Shown here one piece after another: positions 45,131-54,437 of a stretch of 64,000 bases of DNA. This DNA is from Pseudomonas citronellolis. GTDB lineage: Bacteria; Pseudomonadota; Gammaproteobacteria; Pseudomonadales; Pseudomonadaceae. The notes under the pieces are model-generated. The model did no database searches, was not told the origin of the DNA, and was given only the letters and a program-made list of their open reading frames with translations. The stretch covers positions 303,096 to 367,095 of the forward strand of contig NZ_FOLS01000002.1 in NCBI RefSeq assembly GCF_900112375.1, read 5' to 3'. Positions within the stretch are counted from its first letter, which is position 1. Each line of letters starts with the position of its first letter. Position numbers and translations under genes: made by a program.

Positions 45131-47197
45131 TCAGGCAATCCGCGCCAACAGCTCGCGGGCCTCTTCCTGTTCCTGCTTGTCGCCCTTCTGCAGCACTTGT
45201 TCGAGGATCCGGTAGGCCTCGTCGAGGTCGCCGCGGTCGATGCAGGCGCGGGCCTGGTCGAGGCTGGCCAGCAGCTTGTCCTGTTCGCCGCCGGAACGGC
45301 TCGGCAGGCCGAAGGCGCCGGCCTGCTCGTCGTCCAGGTCGAACTCGGTGACCTCGGGCAGTTCGCGCAGGTTGCTGCGGAAGTCCTTCAGCAGATCGTC
45401 GGTGTCGTCCTTGCCGCCCTTGGCCGGCGAGCCCTTGGGCGAATCGAAGGCGTCCAGGCTGTTCCAGTCCAGGTCCAGGGACAGCTCGCCCAGATTCAGG
45501 TCGCCGGCGTCGCTCAGCGGCGGCTGTGCCGGCGCGGGGTGCTCGCCGACGTCGCCGAGCTCCAGGCCTTCCCATTCGCCGAGGCCGTCGCCGATGGCCT
45601 GCTCGTCTTCGCGTTCGAGCATGGCGGGGTAGCGGGCCTTGAGCTGGTCGATCTGCTTCTGGTCGCCGCCCATCGCCTGCAACGCCCGCTCCTGCTCGTG
45701 GAAGGCGGCCAGGTCGCCGAGCTCGGCGAGCACCAGCAACAGTTTCAGACGCAGGTCGCGGCGCTGCGGTTCGGCGGCGACGGACTTGACCAGCATGTCG
45801 CGGGCCTGGCCGAAGCGGCCGTAGGCGATGTAGATGTTCGCCCCCTCCAGGCTGTCGCTGCTGGCTGCCGGCAGCCGTGCCAGGGAGGCTTCGTTGGCGC
45901 TGGCCAGGGGCGCGACGGCGGAAGCCACCACCGGCTTGGCCGGCGCTGCCGGGCCGGCCGGCGCCAGCGGCGGCAGGCTGGCGGCCTCGGACTGCGCCTG
46001 GGGCGGCTCGTCGCCGCTGGGCTTGCGCCGGCGGTTGTAGACCAGGCCCAGGGCCAGCACCAGGGCTGCCAGGGCGGCCCACGGCCAGTAGCGGCTCAGG
46101 GAAACTCTTTCTTCGTCCTGCGCGACAGGCGCCTGAGGCGCCGGCTTGGCGGCTTCCGCCGTCGGCGCGGGCGCGGCAGCCGGTGCAGCCACGGGTGCCG
46201 CAGGCGCGGCTTCAGGCAGCGGAGCGCTGGCCGGCGCGGCCGCTTGCTCGGCCTGGCGGCGGGCCAGCTCGGCCTGCAGGCTCTGCACCTGCTGGTCGCG
46301 GCTTTCCAGGGCCTTCTGCAGGGTGTCGAGCTGCTGTTGCAGGGTGTCCATGCGCTGGTTCAGACGCTCGCGCTCGGCGGTCATGTCGGCCAGTTGCCCC
46401 TGGGCCTGCGCCACCGTCGCCTCGCTCGGCGCCGGCACGGCAGGCGCGGCGGCGGCAGCGGTGTTCGTGGCAGCCGCAGGCGTTGCCTGGCCGGCGGGCA
46501 GCACCAGTTGGTAGCCGAGGCGCAGGCGGTGCGGGTTGCCGCCGATGAACGCCTGCGGGTTCAGTTGCTGCAGCTGGGTCATCAGTTCCTGGCGGGCGGC
46601 GCCCTTGGCGCCCAGGCGCCCGGAGATGCTCCACAGGGTGTCGCCCGCGGCGGTGGTGTAGCGCCCCTCGCCCGCAGCGATGGGCGCGCTCGGAACGGGT
46701 GCCGGGCGCGCCGCCGCACTGCGCTTGGCCGGGCGGCTGGCCGCCGGGCCGCTGTCGGCGCCGCGCGTGGGAGCGCTCTGGGCATAGCTGCCGCCGGCGT
46801 AGCCCGGCGGGTCGATCAGCAGCGTGTACTCGCGCAGCAGGCGGCCGTTGGGGCGCTCCAGTTCGAGGAGGAAATTCAGGTAGGGCTCGTGCACCGGCTG
46901 GGTGGAAACCACACGGATGTAGCCGCGGCCGTTACGGATCACCGGAGTGAAGCGCAGGTTCTGCAGGAAGGTCGTGCGGTCCACGCCCATGCGCTCGAAG
47001 GTCGCCATGTCGGCCAGGCGGGCGATGAGCTCGTCACTGCTCAGGTCACCGGGCTGCAGCAGCTCGATCTCCGCATCCAGCGGCTGGTTCAGCGCCGAAT
47101 GCACGGTGATGTCCCCGAGCCCCAGCGCGTGGGCCTGGGAAGTCATGAGAGCCGAGAGTACGGCCATTGCCAGCGGCAAGCGAGTGAGTCGAGCCAT
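45131..47197 (-). CDS. FimV-like peptidoglycan-binding membrane protein
   Basis: This 688-residue protein has the FimV plan. A signal peptide ends at Ala24 (MTSQAHA before LGLGDI). The N-terminal FimV domain follows (LNQPLDAEIELL, then VISTQP-like RVVSTQPVHEPYLNFLLE). A LysM motif (GEGRYTTAAGDTLWSISGRLG in part) begins near residue 200. A Gln- and Glu-rich coiled coil (about 285-350), a Pro-Ala linker and one transmembrane helix (YWPWAALAALVLALGLVY) come next. The cytoplasmic end is acidic with TPR-like helices (the FimV C-terminal motif CIDRGDLDEAYRILEQVL). FimV organises polar complexes and type IV pili; this second, shorter homologue lies beside plpD in P. aeruginosa too, with no known role. 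I chose the ATG at 47195-47197; one at 47206 is possible. Confidence 0.87.
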   Translation of the reverse strand: MARLTRLPLAMAVLSALMTSQAHALGLGDITVHSALNQPLDAEIELLQPGDLSSDELIARLADMATFERMGVDRTTFLQNLRFTPVIRNGRGYIRVVSTQPVHEPYLNFLLELERPNGRLLREYTLLIDPPGYAGGSYAQSAPTRGADSGPAASRPAKRSAAARPAPVPSAPIAAGEGRYTTAAGDTLWSISGRLGAKGAARQELMTQLQQLNPQAFIGGNPHRLRLGYQLVLPAGQATPAAATNTAAAAAPAVPAPSEATVAQAQGQLADMTAERERLNQRMDTLQQQLDTLQKALESRDQQVQSLQAELARRQAEQAAAPASAPLPEAAPAAPVAAPAAAPAPTAEAAKPAPQAPVAQDEERVSLSRYWPWAALAALVLALGLVYNRRRKPSGDEPPQAQSEAASLPPLAPAGPAAPAKPVVASAVAPLASANEASLARLPAASSDSLEGANIYIAYGRFGQARDMLVKSVAAEPQRRDLRLKLLLVLAELGDLAAFHEQERALQAMGGDQKQIDQLKARYPAMLEREDEQAIGDGLGEWEGLELGDVGEHPAPAQPPLSDAGDLNLGELSLDLDWNSLDAFDSPKGSPAKGGKDDTDDLLKDFRSNLRELPEVTEFDLDDEQAGAFGLPSRSGGEQDKLLASLDQARACIDRGDLDEAYRILEQVLQKGDKQEQEEARELLARIA

Positions 47198-47478
47198 AGG
47201 TCCCATCCCAGTTGTGTCCAGGTCTGCAGGCCATCCTTGACCTCGCTGTGCGATCGGTCGTGCTGTCCATGCAATATAGACGCCCATCCGGGACGTGGGT
47301 TGGCCCGGCAACGCCATAAAGGCTCATTGCCATCACGATTAGGCGCAGGCCCCGTCTAGGTCAAGACAATTCGTCGGAAACCCGGCGAAAGGTCTGGGTA
47401 CCACTCCGAACGGATGACGGCCCCCGTAGGAGCCGTCAGAAGTTTGGCAATTCTACTCGAAAAAGTGTGAAGAATCGC

Positions 47479-47913
47479 TCAGTTCTTTTCCAGATTGGAG
47501 AGGATGCGAGAGAGGATTTTCTGACAGATTGCTATGTCCGACTCATCGATGCCGGCCAATACGTCATTGCGTACGCTGGCGGCGATGTTCTCGATGTCGG
47601 CGATCAGCACGTCGGCCTTGGGCGTCAGGCAGATGCGCTTGGCGCGGCGGTCCTCGGCCACCGCCTGGCGGCGCACCAGGCCCTGGGATTCGAGGCCGTC
47701 GAGCAGGCGCGCGAGGGTCGGGCCCTCGACGCCGACCGATTGCGCGAGCTCGCGCTGGGTGGGGATGCCGGAATTGCGCGCCAGGTGCAAGAGCACCAGC
47801 CAACGGGCCTGGGAAAGCCCCAGGTGGCTGAGGCGGCGGTCGAGTTCGGCGCGCCATGCACGCGAGGCCTGGGCCAGTTGGGTGCCGAAGTAGTGCTTGT
47901 CTTTATCTGTCAT
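47479..47913 (-). CDS. MarR-family transcriptional regulator
   Basis: This 144-residue MarR protein has the winged helix at about residues 50-95: GIPTQRELAQSVGVEGPTLARLL followed by VRRQAVAEDRRAKRICLT. The layout resembles SlyA/OhrR-like members, though the N-terminal Cys of OhrR is missing, so sensing by that Cys is unlikely. The promoter gap (47914-48007) carries three GGCTAAT repeats, a probable autoregulatory site. The gene lies between the FimV-like gene and the DUF2804 gene, as in P. aeruginosa. All three are on the minus strand but with gaps large enough for separate promoters. Confidence 0.9.
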   Translation of the reverse strand: MTDKDKHYFGTQLAQASRAWRAELDRRLSHLGLSQARWLVLLHLARNSGIPTQRELAQSVGVEGPTLARLLDGLESQGLVRRQAVAEDRRAKRICLTPKADVLIADIENIAASVRNDVLAGIDESDIAICQKILSRILSNLEKN

Positions 47914-47931
47914 TGTGCTGCAGCAGTTTCA

Positions 47932-47972
47932 GGCTAATTGATTTGGCTAATTATTAGTCGGCTAATCAAGCC
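47932..47972 (-). promoter_or_regulatory. Triple GGCTAAT operator region of marR
   Basis: GGCTAAT occurs at 47932-47938, 47945-47951 and 47960-47966. The second overlaps CTAATTATTAG, a perfect 11-bp dyad. The AT-rich block lies 19-60 bases upstream of the marR start and fits an autorepressor site over the promoter. Confidence 0.6.
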
Positions 47973-48007
47973 CGTACAATGACATTTTGTCGCAGGGCTT
48001 TACCCGT

Positions 48008-49024
48008 TCACCATTTGGCGTACTGGTCCTCGACGAAGCCCCAGAGGTCGTCGATGACCAGCGACGCGCGGCCATGGGGGCGCAGCTCGCCGCGGAAGCG
48101 CCCGAAGATCTGCTTGAAGTTGCTCGCCAGCAGGCCCAGGTTCAGGCGTTCGCGATGCAGGCCGTGGGCCTCGAAGGTGAGGTCCACCTGGCCATCGAAG
48201 GAGCGGATGCGCCAGGGGCCCAGCTCCCGGTCGCGGTCGAACTCGAAACGCACGCTGTCGACCTTGCACAGCTCGCCGTCGAGCCAGAAGCAGTTCTCGG
48301 TGAAGCTGGTCTCGTTGACGCCGCACGACAGGTTCAACCCCACCCGCCTCCCCTGCGCCTCGCCGGACAGGCAGGCCCAGTTCCAGAAGGTCTCGCGGCG
48401 CATGTAGCCGGCCGACCAGTCGTGGTGGGCGAAGGCGTCGATGGCGCGCAGGTCGAAGTCGCCCAGGGTGCTGCGCACCTGGCCCGCGCAGCGCACCCCG
48501 GCGACCTTGCGTGCGTATACCCAGCCGTTCACCGCCGCGGGCGTGCACAGGCTCATGGGCTGGAAGGCCGGCTCAGTCTCGTCGAAACAGGCGTCGATGC
48601 GCGTGCCGTCGTCCAGTTCCACCAGCAGGCGCTTGCGCAGCGGCCCGGCAGAGTTCTCCAGGCGCAGCCGGTTGCGCCCCTGGCGCAGTTCGCAGGCGCC
48701 GTCGTCCGGGCGCTGCGAGAAGCGCGTGCCCAGGCCCAGCGGGCATTTGAAGCGACGTTCGAGCATGCGCCCGCTGCGCGGCTCGTAGAGGTAGACGAAG
48801 CCGACGGCCACCAGGCTCAGTTCGGCCAGGGCGCAGCCGCCGATCAGTTGCGGGCTGATCAGGCCGAAGTACTGGAACTGGTGGAAGTTGCGCCACTTGC
48901 TCAGCGCGCCCAGCTTGCGTCCCATGGGCGAGCGGTAGTCGAAGTCGCGGTGGTTGACGTCCTGCGGGGTATCGGCGAACACCCCGTAGTGGGGCTGGCC
49001 GTTGGCCTGGATCAGTCGCTGCAT
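48008..49024 (-). CDS. DUF2804 family protein
   Basis: This 338-residue protein matches DUF2804, a family conserved in Pseudomonas and relatives with no proven function. The middle has FDYRSPMGRKLGALSKWRNFHQFQ and FVYLYEPRSGRM, and the C-terminal half SCGVNETSFTENCFWLDG and DLTFEAHGLHRERLN. These patterns suggest beta-sandwich domains; a link to hydroxysteroid or lipid chemistry has been proposed for related folds, but I cannot support it. The ATG (49022-49024) starts the conserved N-terminus; the longer frame adds an unlikely tail. It lies between marR and the diguanylate cyclase on the same strand. Confidence 0.85.
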   Translation of the reverse strand: MQRLIQANGQPHYGVFADTPQDVNHRDFDYRSPMGRKLGALSKWRNFHQFQYFGLISPQLIGGCALAELSLVAVGFVYLYEPRSGRMLERRFKCPLGLGTRFSQRPDDGACELRQGRNRLRLENSAGPLRKRLLVELDDGTRIDACFDETEPAFQPMSLCTPAAVNGWVYARKVAGVRCAGQVRSTLGDFDLRAIDAFAHHDWSAGYMRRETFWNWACLSGEAQGRRVGLNLSCGVNETSFTENCFWLDGELCKVDSVRFEFDRDRELGPWRIRSFDGQVDLTFEAHGLHRERLNLGLLASNFKQIFGRFRGELRPHGRASLVIDDLWGFVEDQYAKW

Positions 49025-49117
49025 GGCGGGCGCTCGGCTGCGGGGTCGGCGGCATCCTAGCACCGGCGTGCCAGCGGGCGCAGTCACCGGCGGCGCCAGG
49101 ACGGGGGACCGAATGGG

Positions 49118-50275
49118 TCAGGCCACCACCTGGTTGCGGCCGAACGCCTTGGCCTCGTAGAGGGCGCGGTCGGCATGGGCGTAGATCGCCTGCAGGGCCA
49201 AAGGCATGTCGGGCTTCAGGCAGGAAACGCCGATGGACAGCGTCACCTCCGCGGCGGTGCTCGAACCCTCGTGGCTGATGCCCAGGCCCTGCACCGCCTG
49301 GCGCAACACCTCGGCGCGGTGCCGGGCCTCGTCCAGGTCGGTGCCATAGAGCAGCACGGCGAACTCCTCGCCGCCCAGGCGCACGGCCATGTCCAGCGGC
49401 CGCCGCGCGCTGGCCGCCAGGGCCTTGCCTATGCGGCGCAGCACCTCGTCGCCGGCCTGGTGGCCGTAGCGGTCGTTGTAGGCCTTGAAGTGGTCGACGT
49501 CGCAGAGCAGCAGCGACAGCGGCGTGCCATCGCGCTGGGCCTGGCGCCACAGGCGCTCCAGCTGGCGGTCGAAGCTGCGCCGGTTGTGCAGGCCGGTGAG
49601 GGCGTCGTGGTCGGCCATCTGGCGCATCAGCCGGCTGACCAGGAAGTGCTCGCGGGACTTGTACTCCAGCAGGTAGCAGCCCACCGCGCCGACCAGGTTG
49701 CCCAGCAGCAGGAACACCAGGTTGTTCAGCAGCTTGGCCGGCGCCAGGCCGGCGTAGAGCTCGCAGCCCAGGTAGGCGAGGAGGATCAGCGAGGCCGAGC
49801 CCAGCGCCTCGGAGAAGCGCAGGCCGACCAGGAAGTAGGCGGCCATGCTGACCAGCAGCAGGCCTTCGTAGGGGTAGCCGGGGTCGACGCGGTGGGCGAT
49901 GCCCACCACCACGGCGGCGCCGATGCCCACGGCGAGGATGCAGGCGAGGCTCAGCGGCACCACCAGGCGCACGAAGCGCCGCTGCAGGATCAGCCCGCCG
50001 CAGACAACCAGCAGCACCAGCACCGCGGCGCGCACGGCGAGCATGCTCCAGTGCTCCGGCCCCGGGATCAGCAGCAGGTCGATGGCCGCCAGCGCCAGCC
50101 AGGCCAGCACGGCGAAGCCGAGGGCGCTGCACTTGAGGGCGAAGTTGTCTTCCAGCAGGTAGGCGCGGTACTCGCCTTCCACGGGCGCGTCGAAGCGCAG
50201 GCGGCGGAAACCGCGGGCGAGCTGTTCGGCATAGGGGTTGGCGCGCACGTCGTCGAGCCAGGCATGTTGTGGCAC
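49118..50275 (-). CDS. hsbD: Membrane diguanylate cyclase (HsbD-like)
   Basis: This 385-residue protein makes cyclic di-GMP from two GTP. An N-terminal region with about six membrane helices (residues 45-215) is followed by the GGDEF domain (about 225-380). The active site is GGEEF (301-305) and the product-inhibition site RPLD (292-295) is present, so feedback control is expected. By position beside recQ and by its membrane domain it corresponds to HsbD of P. aeruginosa, whose enzyme works with the HsbA anti-anti-sigma factor to tune motility and biofilm. The hptB-hsbR-hsbA genes that follow recQ there are absent here. GTG (50273-50275) is the start, with GAGG five bases upstream. Confidence 0.9.
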   Translation of the reverse strand: MPQHAWLDDVRANPYAEQLARGFRRLRFDAPVEGEYRAYLLEDNFALKCSALGFAVLAWLALAAIDLLLIPGPEHWSMLAVRAAVLVLLVVCGGLILQRRFVRLVVPLSLACILAVGIGAAVVVGIAHRVDPGYPYEGLLLVSMAAYFLVGLRFSEALGSASLILLAYLGCELYAGLAPAKLLNNLVFLLLGNLVGAVGCYLLEYKSREHFLVSRLMRQMADHDALTGLHNRRSFDRQLERLWRQAQRDGTPLSLLLCDVDHFKAYNDRYGHQAGDEVLRRIGKALAASARRPLDMAVRLGGEEFAVLLYGTDLDEARHRAEVLRQAVQGLGISHEGSSTAAEVTLSIGVSCLKPDMPLALQAIYAHADRALYEAKAFGRNQVVA

Positions 50276-50400
50276 GTCCGCCTCTTCTGGTGGAGGTCTT
50301 GGGCACACCTTAGCCCGTTGCGAAGCGCGTCACAAGTTTGTCGCCTCGAAACGCCACTTTTCTGTCAGCCATCAAAGCGCCAGCATGGCCGGCGCCGGTC

Positions 50401-52545
50401 TCAGACTTCCAGCTCGGCCTGCAGCGCGGCGCGCACGCAATGCAGCACGCCCTGCGGCACGCGGCCCTCGAAGCGCTCGGCCAGGGCCGCTACCGGCGGC
50501 AGCTCGCCGTCCTCTTCGAGGAAGGCGTCCTGCACTTCGGCCAGCAGCTCCTCGGGCAGGTCCAGGGCCTGTTCCAGGCTCAGTTGCTGCGCGGCGATGG
50601 CCTCGGCCAGCAGGCTGTAGACGTTTTTCTCGCTGCAGTCGAGCTGGCGGGCGATCTGCGCCGGGGTCATGCCGGCGCGGGCCAGGCTGACCAGTTCGTG
50701 GCGCAGGTCGACCACCGGCGCCGGCGTGGCGGGCGCCGCCTCGGATTCGGTGAGCACGTCGAGGAAGGCCTGGCCGTAGCGCTCCAGCTTGCGCGCGCCG
50801 ACGCCGCTGACCTGGGCCATGGCGGTGAGCGTGGTCGGCTGGCTGCGCAGCATTTCCAGCAGGGTGGCGTCGGGGAAGATGACGTAGGGCGGCACCGAAT
50901 GCTCCTGCGCCAGCTTGCGCCGCAGGGTGCGCAGCGCTTCCCACATCTCGCGCTCTTCCTGGCGCACCAGCTGGCTGGCCGGGCTGGCGCCGCCGGAGGA
51001 CGGGGACTTGCTGCGCTGCGGCTTGGGATCGCGGCGCAGGGCCAGGGTCTCCTCGCCACGCAGCAGCGGGCGGCAGGCTTCGGTCAGGCGCAGGCCGTTG
51101 AAGCCGTCGACGTCCACGTCGGCGAAGCCACGGGCGACCAGTTGGCGGAACAGCGTGCGCCATTCCTCCTCGCCGCGCGCCTTGCCGATGCCGAACACCG
51201 CCAGGTGCTGGTGCCCGACGCTGCGTACCTTCTCGGTCTCCTTGCCGAGGAGGATGTCCACCAGATGGCCGACGCCATAGCGCTGGCCGCTGCGGTAGAT
51301 CGCCGACAGGGCTTGGCGCGCGGGTTCGGTGGCGTCCCAGGTTTCCACCCCATCGACGCAGATGTCGCAATGCCCGCAAGGGTTGGGCATCACCTCGTCG
51401 AAGTAGGCCAGCAGCGCCTGGCGCCGGCAGCGGGTCTCCTCGCACAGCGCCAGCATGGCTTCGAGCTTGTGCCGTTCGACGCGCTTGTGGCGCTCGTCGC
51501 CCTCGGAGTTCTGCATCATCTGCCGCAGTAGCAATACGTCCTGCAGGCCGTAGGCCATCCAGGCGTCCGCCGGCAGGCCGTCGCGGCCGGCGCGGCCGGT
51601 TTCCTGGTAGTAGGCCTCCAGGCTCTTGGGCAGGTCGAGGTGGGCGACGAAGCGCACGTTGGGCTTGTCGATGCCCATGCCGAAAGCGATGGTCGCCACC
51701 ATGATCAGGCCTTCCTCGTTGAGGAAGCGCTTCTGGTGGAAGGCGCGCAGTTCGTTGGACAGCCCGGCGTGGTACGGCAGCGCCGGGAAGCCCTGGTTGG
51801 AGAGGAACTCGGCGACCTCCTCGACCTTCTTGCGCGACAGGCAGTAGACGATGCCGGCGTCGCCGCGGCGTTCGGCGAGGAAGCCCAGCAGCTGCTTGCG
51901 CGGCTGTTCCTTGGGCACGATGCGGTAGAAGATGTTCGGCCGGTCGAAGCTGGAGAGGAACTGCTCGGCGTTCTGCAGGTGCAGGCGCTGGATCATTTCC
52001 TCGCGGGTGCGCATGTCCGCGGTGGCGGTCAGGGCGATGCGCGGCACGTCCGGGAACAGCTCGGCGAGCTGGCCCAGCTGCAGGTATTCCGGGCGGAAGT
52101 CATGGCCCCACTGCGACACGCAGTGCGCCTCGTCGATGGCGAACAGGCCGACGTTCAGGCGCTGCAGGAAGTCCAGCATGCGCGGCTGCACCAGGCGCTC
52201 GGGGGCGAGGTAGAGCAGCTTGATCTCGCCGCGCTGCAGGCGCGCGGCGATGTCCCGCTGCGCCTCGGGGCTGAGCGAGGAATTCAGCGCCGCGACCGGC
52301 ACGCCCAGCTCGTCGAGGGTGGCGACCTGGTCCTCCATCAGCGCGATCAGCGGCGAGACCACCACGGTCAGGCCCTCGCGCAGCAGCGCCGGGACCTGGA
52401 AGCACAGCGACTTGCCGCCGCCGGTGGGCATCAGCACCAGGGCGTCGCCGCCGCTGGCCACGCGTTCGATGATGCGCGCCTGGTTGCCACGGAAGGCGTC
52501 GTAGCCGAATACGTCTTTGAGGATGCGCTGGGCCTGGTCGAGCAT
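50401..52545 (-). CDS. recQ: ATP-dependent DNA helicase RecQ
   Basis: This 714-residue 3'-5' DNA helicase unwinds replication and recombination intermediates. Helicase domain: Walker A MPTGGGKS (TGGGKS at 41-46), DEAH box at 138-141 ([18 protein letters not shown]), motif V ([15 protein letters not shown]), and [10 protein letters not shown]. The zinc-binding cluster is C(EETR)C..NPCGHC.IC, followed by the winged-helix RQC region and an HRDC domain (about 535-615). The last 100 residues form an extra helix-turn-helix ([22 protein letters not shown]) and an acidic end. Length and domain order fit RecQ of Pseudomonas. It is 125 bases from the cyclase gene and is followed by a long repeat region. 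Confidence 0.95.
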   Translation of the reverse strand: MLDQAQRILKDVFGYDAFRGNQARIIERVASGGDALVLMPTGGGKSLCFQVPALLREGLTVVVSPLIALMEDQVATLDELGVPVAALNSSLSPEAQRDIAARLQRGEIKLLYLAPERLVQPRMLDFLQRLNVGLFAIDEAHCVSQWGHDFRPEYLQLGQLAELFPDVPRIALTATADMRTREEMIQRLHLQNAEQFLSSFDRPNIFYRIVPKEQPRKQLLGFLAERRGDAGIVYCLSRKKVEEVAEFLSNQGFPALPYHAGLSNELRAFHQKRFLNEEGLIMVATIAFGMGIDKPNVRFVAHLDLPKSLEAYYQETGRAGRDGLPADAWMAYGLQDVLLLRQMMQNSEGDERHKRVERHKLEAMLALCEETRCRRQALLAYFDEVMPNPCGHCDICVDGVETWDATEPARQALSAIYRSGQRYGVGHLVDILLGKETEKVRSVGHQHLAVFGIGKARGEEEWRTLFRQLVARGFADVDVDGFNGLRLTEACRPLLRGEETLALRRDPKPQRSKSPSSGGASPASQLVRQEEREMWEALRTLRRKLAQEHSVPPYVIFPDATLLEMLRSQPTTLTAMAQVSGVGARKLERYGQAFLDVLTESEAAPATPAPVVDLRHELVSLARAGMTPAQIARQLDCSEKNVYSLLAEAIAAQQLSLEQALDLPEELLAEVQDAFLEEDGELPPVAALAERFEGRVPQGVLHCVRAALQAELEV

Positions 52546-52642
52546 GGGGGACTCCGTTTCGAGCCGGGCATTATACGCAAGCGGGGCGATGGGGGTGGGT
52601 CAGCCGTCGCAATGGATTGAAGGCGCTTGCTCTATTAGCGCG

Positions 52643-53284
52643 CCACCGGGGCGTCCGGCGAGGCCGGAGAATCCAATCGCGGACAAAGTCCGCTCCTACC
52701 GCATGAGCGAGCATGGCTTTTCGTAGGATGGCGTTGAGCGGAGCCATACCCATCAGCGCAACCGCATGGGTTTCGCAAGCTCAACCCATCCTACGAAAAA
52801 CGCCTCGGCGCAGACAGTTGCTCCTACGCCCGTGCTTCCCTGTAACCGTAGGAGCGGACTCCGTCCGCGATTCGGCGGATAACGCCGTAAGGATTTCCAG
52901 AGAAACATCCGCGCACTCCGGAACGCCCCTTCAGAAGGCCGAGCGAAGCCCCGCTCAGGAGGTCATGCGACATGGATGTCGCGAGAGCCCCGCGGGCTAC
53001 AGGGACGTACCCTCGGGGCGGGCCTCCGTGGCGGGGGAATTCGCGAGGGTAGCCCGACTCTGTCGGGCCCGTATGTCGGGGCAAGCCTTTTTGGTTCCTT
53101 TTTGCGGGGGTGGCCTTCCACCGTTTGACAAAAGGGACTCGCCCGAGGGGGCGAAACCAGAGACATCCGAACACTCGGTGCGGCGCGCTACACCGAGCCC
53201 CCAAGTCACTGGGTTATTCCCCTTCGGGCCAGCGCAAGCGCTGTTCGCGATGGAGCCGCGTCCCGCGTTCGCGGGAATGACGGG
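52643..53284 (-). repeat. Composite dispersed repeat, copy 2 (about 640 bp, inverted to copy 1)
   Basis: Most of the 889-base gap between recQ and the YecA-like gene is the inverted match of 6288-6912. It begins with CCACCGGGGCG (matching the end of copy 1) and ends at the CGCGTTCGCGGGAATGA palindrome. Between them are a REP-like unit with GCGGACAAAGTCCGCTCCTAC, a GTAGGATGGC/GGGTTGAG palindrome (52722-52795), CAGTTGCTCCTAC, the GCGGACTCCGTCCGCG hairpin, and the shared non-REP stretch. Copy 2 has an extra segment of about 75 bp near 53180-53255. A single REP unit (53311-53334) follows. The flanks (52546-52642 and 53335-53434) show nothing else. Confidence 0.85.
52722..52795. repeat. GTAGGATGGG palindromic element, copy 5
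   Basis: This copy inside the second composite repeat has arms CGTAGGATGGCGTTGAG (52722-52738) and CTCAACCCATCCTACG (52780-52795), in the opposite orientation to copy 1. The centre carries CATACCCATCAGCG and CGCATGGGTTTCGC. Confidence 0.8.
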
Positions 53285-53434
53285 GGTGGGGATAGGAGCA
53301 CAGGACCAAGGTTCGCGAGCAAGCTCGCTCCTACGAAAAGCAGAACCCCACGCCGGCCACCAAGCCCCGTGGCTGGCCCGCGGGCCGCGGAAAGACTACA
53401 ATTCAGGCCCGCATCCCCGCCGAGGTAGTAACCG

Positions 53435-54022
53435 ATGTCCTTCGCCGACCAACTGGCCCGCCTGCAAGCCTTTCTCGATGCCGACGACCTGCACGAGGAA
53501 GCCTTGGACTATGTCGCGGCCCACGGCTACCTGACCGCCTTGGCGATCTGCCCGGACCAGGTGCCCGACCGCGAGTGGATCGATGCGCTCTTCGCCGAGC
53601 CGCCGCACTACCGCAGCGACGCCGAGCGCGAGGAAATCGAAGGCTCCCTGCTGCTGCTCAAGGCGCACATCACCCGCCAGCTGGCCGGCGACGAGGAACT
53701 GGAGCTGCCCTGCGAGCCCTACCTGGGCGACGAACCGGACGATTCCGACATCCGCGGCTGGTGCATCGGCTTCATGGAAGGCGTGTTCCTGCGCGAGGCC
53801 GTGTGGTTCGAGCAGGCCGAGGAAGAAGTCAGCGAGCTGCTGCTGCCGATCATGGTCGGTTCCGGGCTGTTCGACGAGCAGCCGGAGTTCGACGAGATCG
53901 CCCGCGACCGCCACCTGGTGGACGACATGGTCGCGCAGATCCCCGAGCTGCTGACCAACCTGTTCCTGCTCTGCCAGGCCCCGGAAGAGAAGCCGGCGCT
54001 GCTCAAGCCCCGCCAACACTGA
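53435..54022 (+). CDS. YecA/UPF0149 family protein
   Basis: This 195-residue acidic protein belongs to the UPF0149 (YecA/YgfB) family. Conserved parts are FADQLARLQAFLDADDLHEEALDYVAAHGYLTAL near the start (cited here as LHEEALDYVAAHGYLTAL), EIEGSLLLL, and FMEGVFL with the following helical half. Unlike E. coli YecA it lacks a C-terminal SEC-C zinc motif. The function of the family is not settled; YgfB-type members affect regulation and morphology. GAGGT lies eight bases before the ATG. The next gene begins ten bases downstream, so the two form an operon. It is the first gene of a block that matches P. aeruginosa order up to lapD. Confidence 0.86.
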   Translation: MSFADQLARLQAFLDADDLHEEALDYVAAHGYLTALAICPDQVPDREWIDALFAEPPHYRSDAEREEIEGSLLLLKAHITRQLAGDEELELPCEPYLGDEPDDSDIRGWCIGFMEGVFLREAVWFEQAEEEVSELLLPIMVGSGLFDEQPEFDEIARDRHLVDDMVAQIPELLTNLFLLCQAPEEKPALLKPRQH

Positions 54023-54032
54023 TCCGGCGCCT

Positions 54033-54434
54033 ATGGCACCGCGGGAAATCCGCCGTAGCCGTCACGCCTGGGTGCGCTACCTGCTGCTGGCCGTCGGCTG
54101 GCTCAGCGTGGCGCTCGGCGTGGCCGGAATCTTCCTGCCGCTGCTGCCCACCACGCCCTTCCTGCTGCTCGCCGCGGCCTGCTTCATGCGCAGTTCGCAG
54201 CGCTTCTACGACTGGCTGGTGAGCCACCCCAGGCTGGGCCCCTGGATCAGCGACTACCTGGAAGGCAACGGCATCCCGCTCAAGGGCAAGCTCTACACCG
54301 TGGGGCTGATGTGGATCAGCATCGGCTTCTCCTGCTACCTGGTCCCGCACCTCTGGGCCCGGGTGTTCATGCTCAGCAGCGCAGTGCTGGTCAGCCTGTA
54401 CATCCTGCTGAAGGTGAAGACCCGCCGCATCTGA
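54033..54434 (+). CDS. YbaN/DUF454 family inner-membrane protein
   Basis: This 133-residue protein has three hydrophobic segments, at about residues 17-50 (VGWLSVALGVAGIFLPLLPT and TPFLLLAAACFM), 88-104 and 108-126. The motif GIFLPLLPTTPFLLLAA and SHPRLGPWISDYLEG define DUF454. No function is proven; some members lie near iron or heme genes. The ATG is ten bases after the YecA-like gene stop, in the same operon. It converges with the histidine kinase gene. Confidence 0.87.
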   Translation: MAPREIRRSRHAWVRYLLLAVGWLSVALGVAGIFLPLLPTTPFLLLAAACFMRSSQRFYDWLVSHPRLGPWISDYLEGNGIPLKGKLYTVGLMWISIGFSCYLVPHLWARVFMLSSAVLVSLYILLKVKTRRI

Positions 54435-54437
54435 GGC

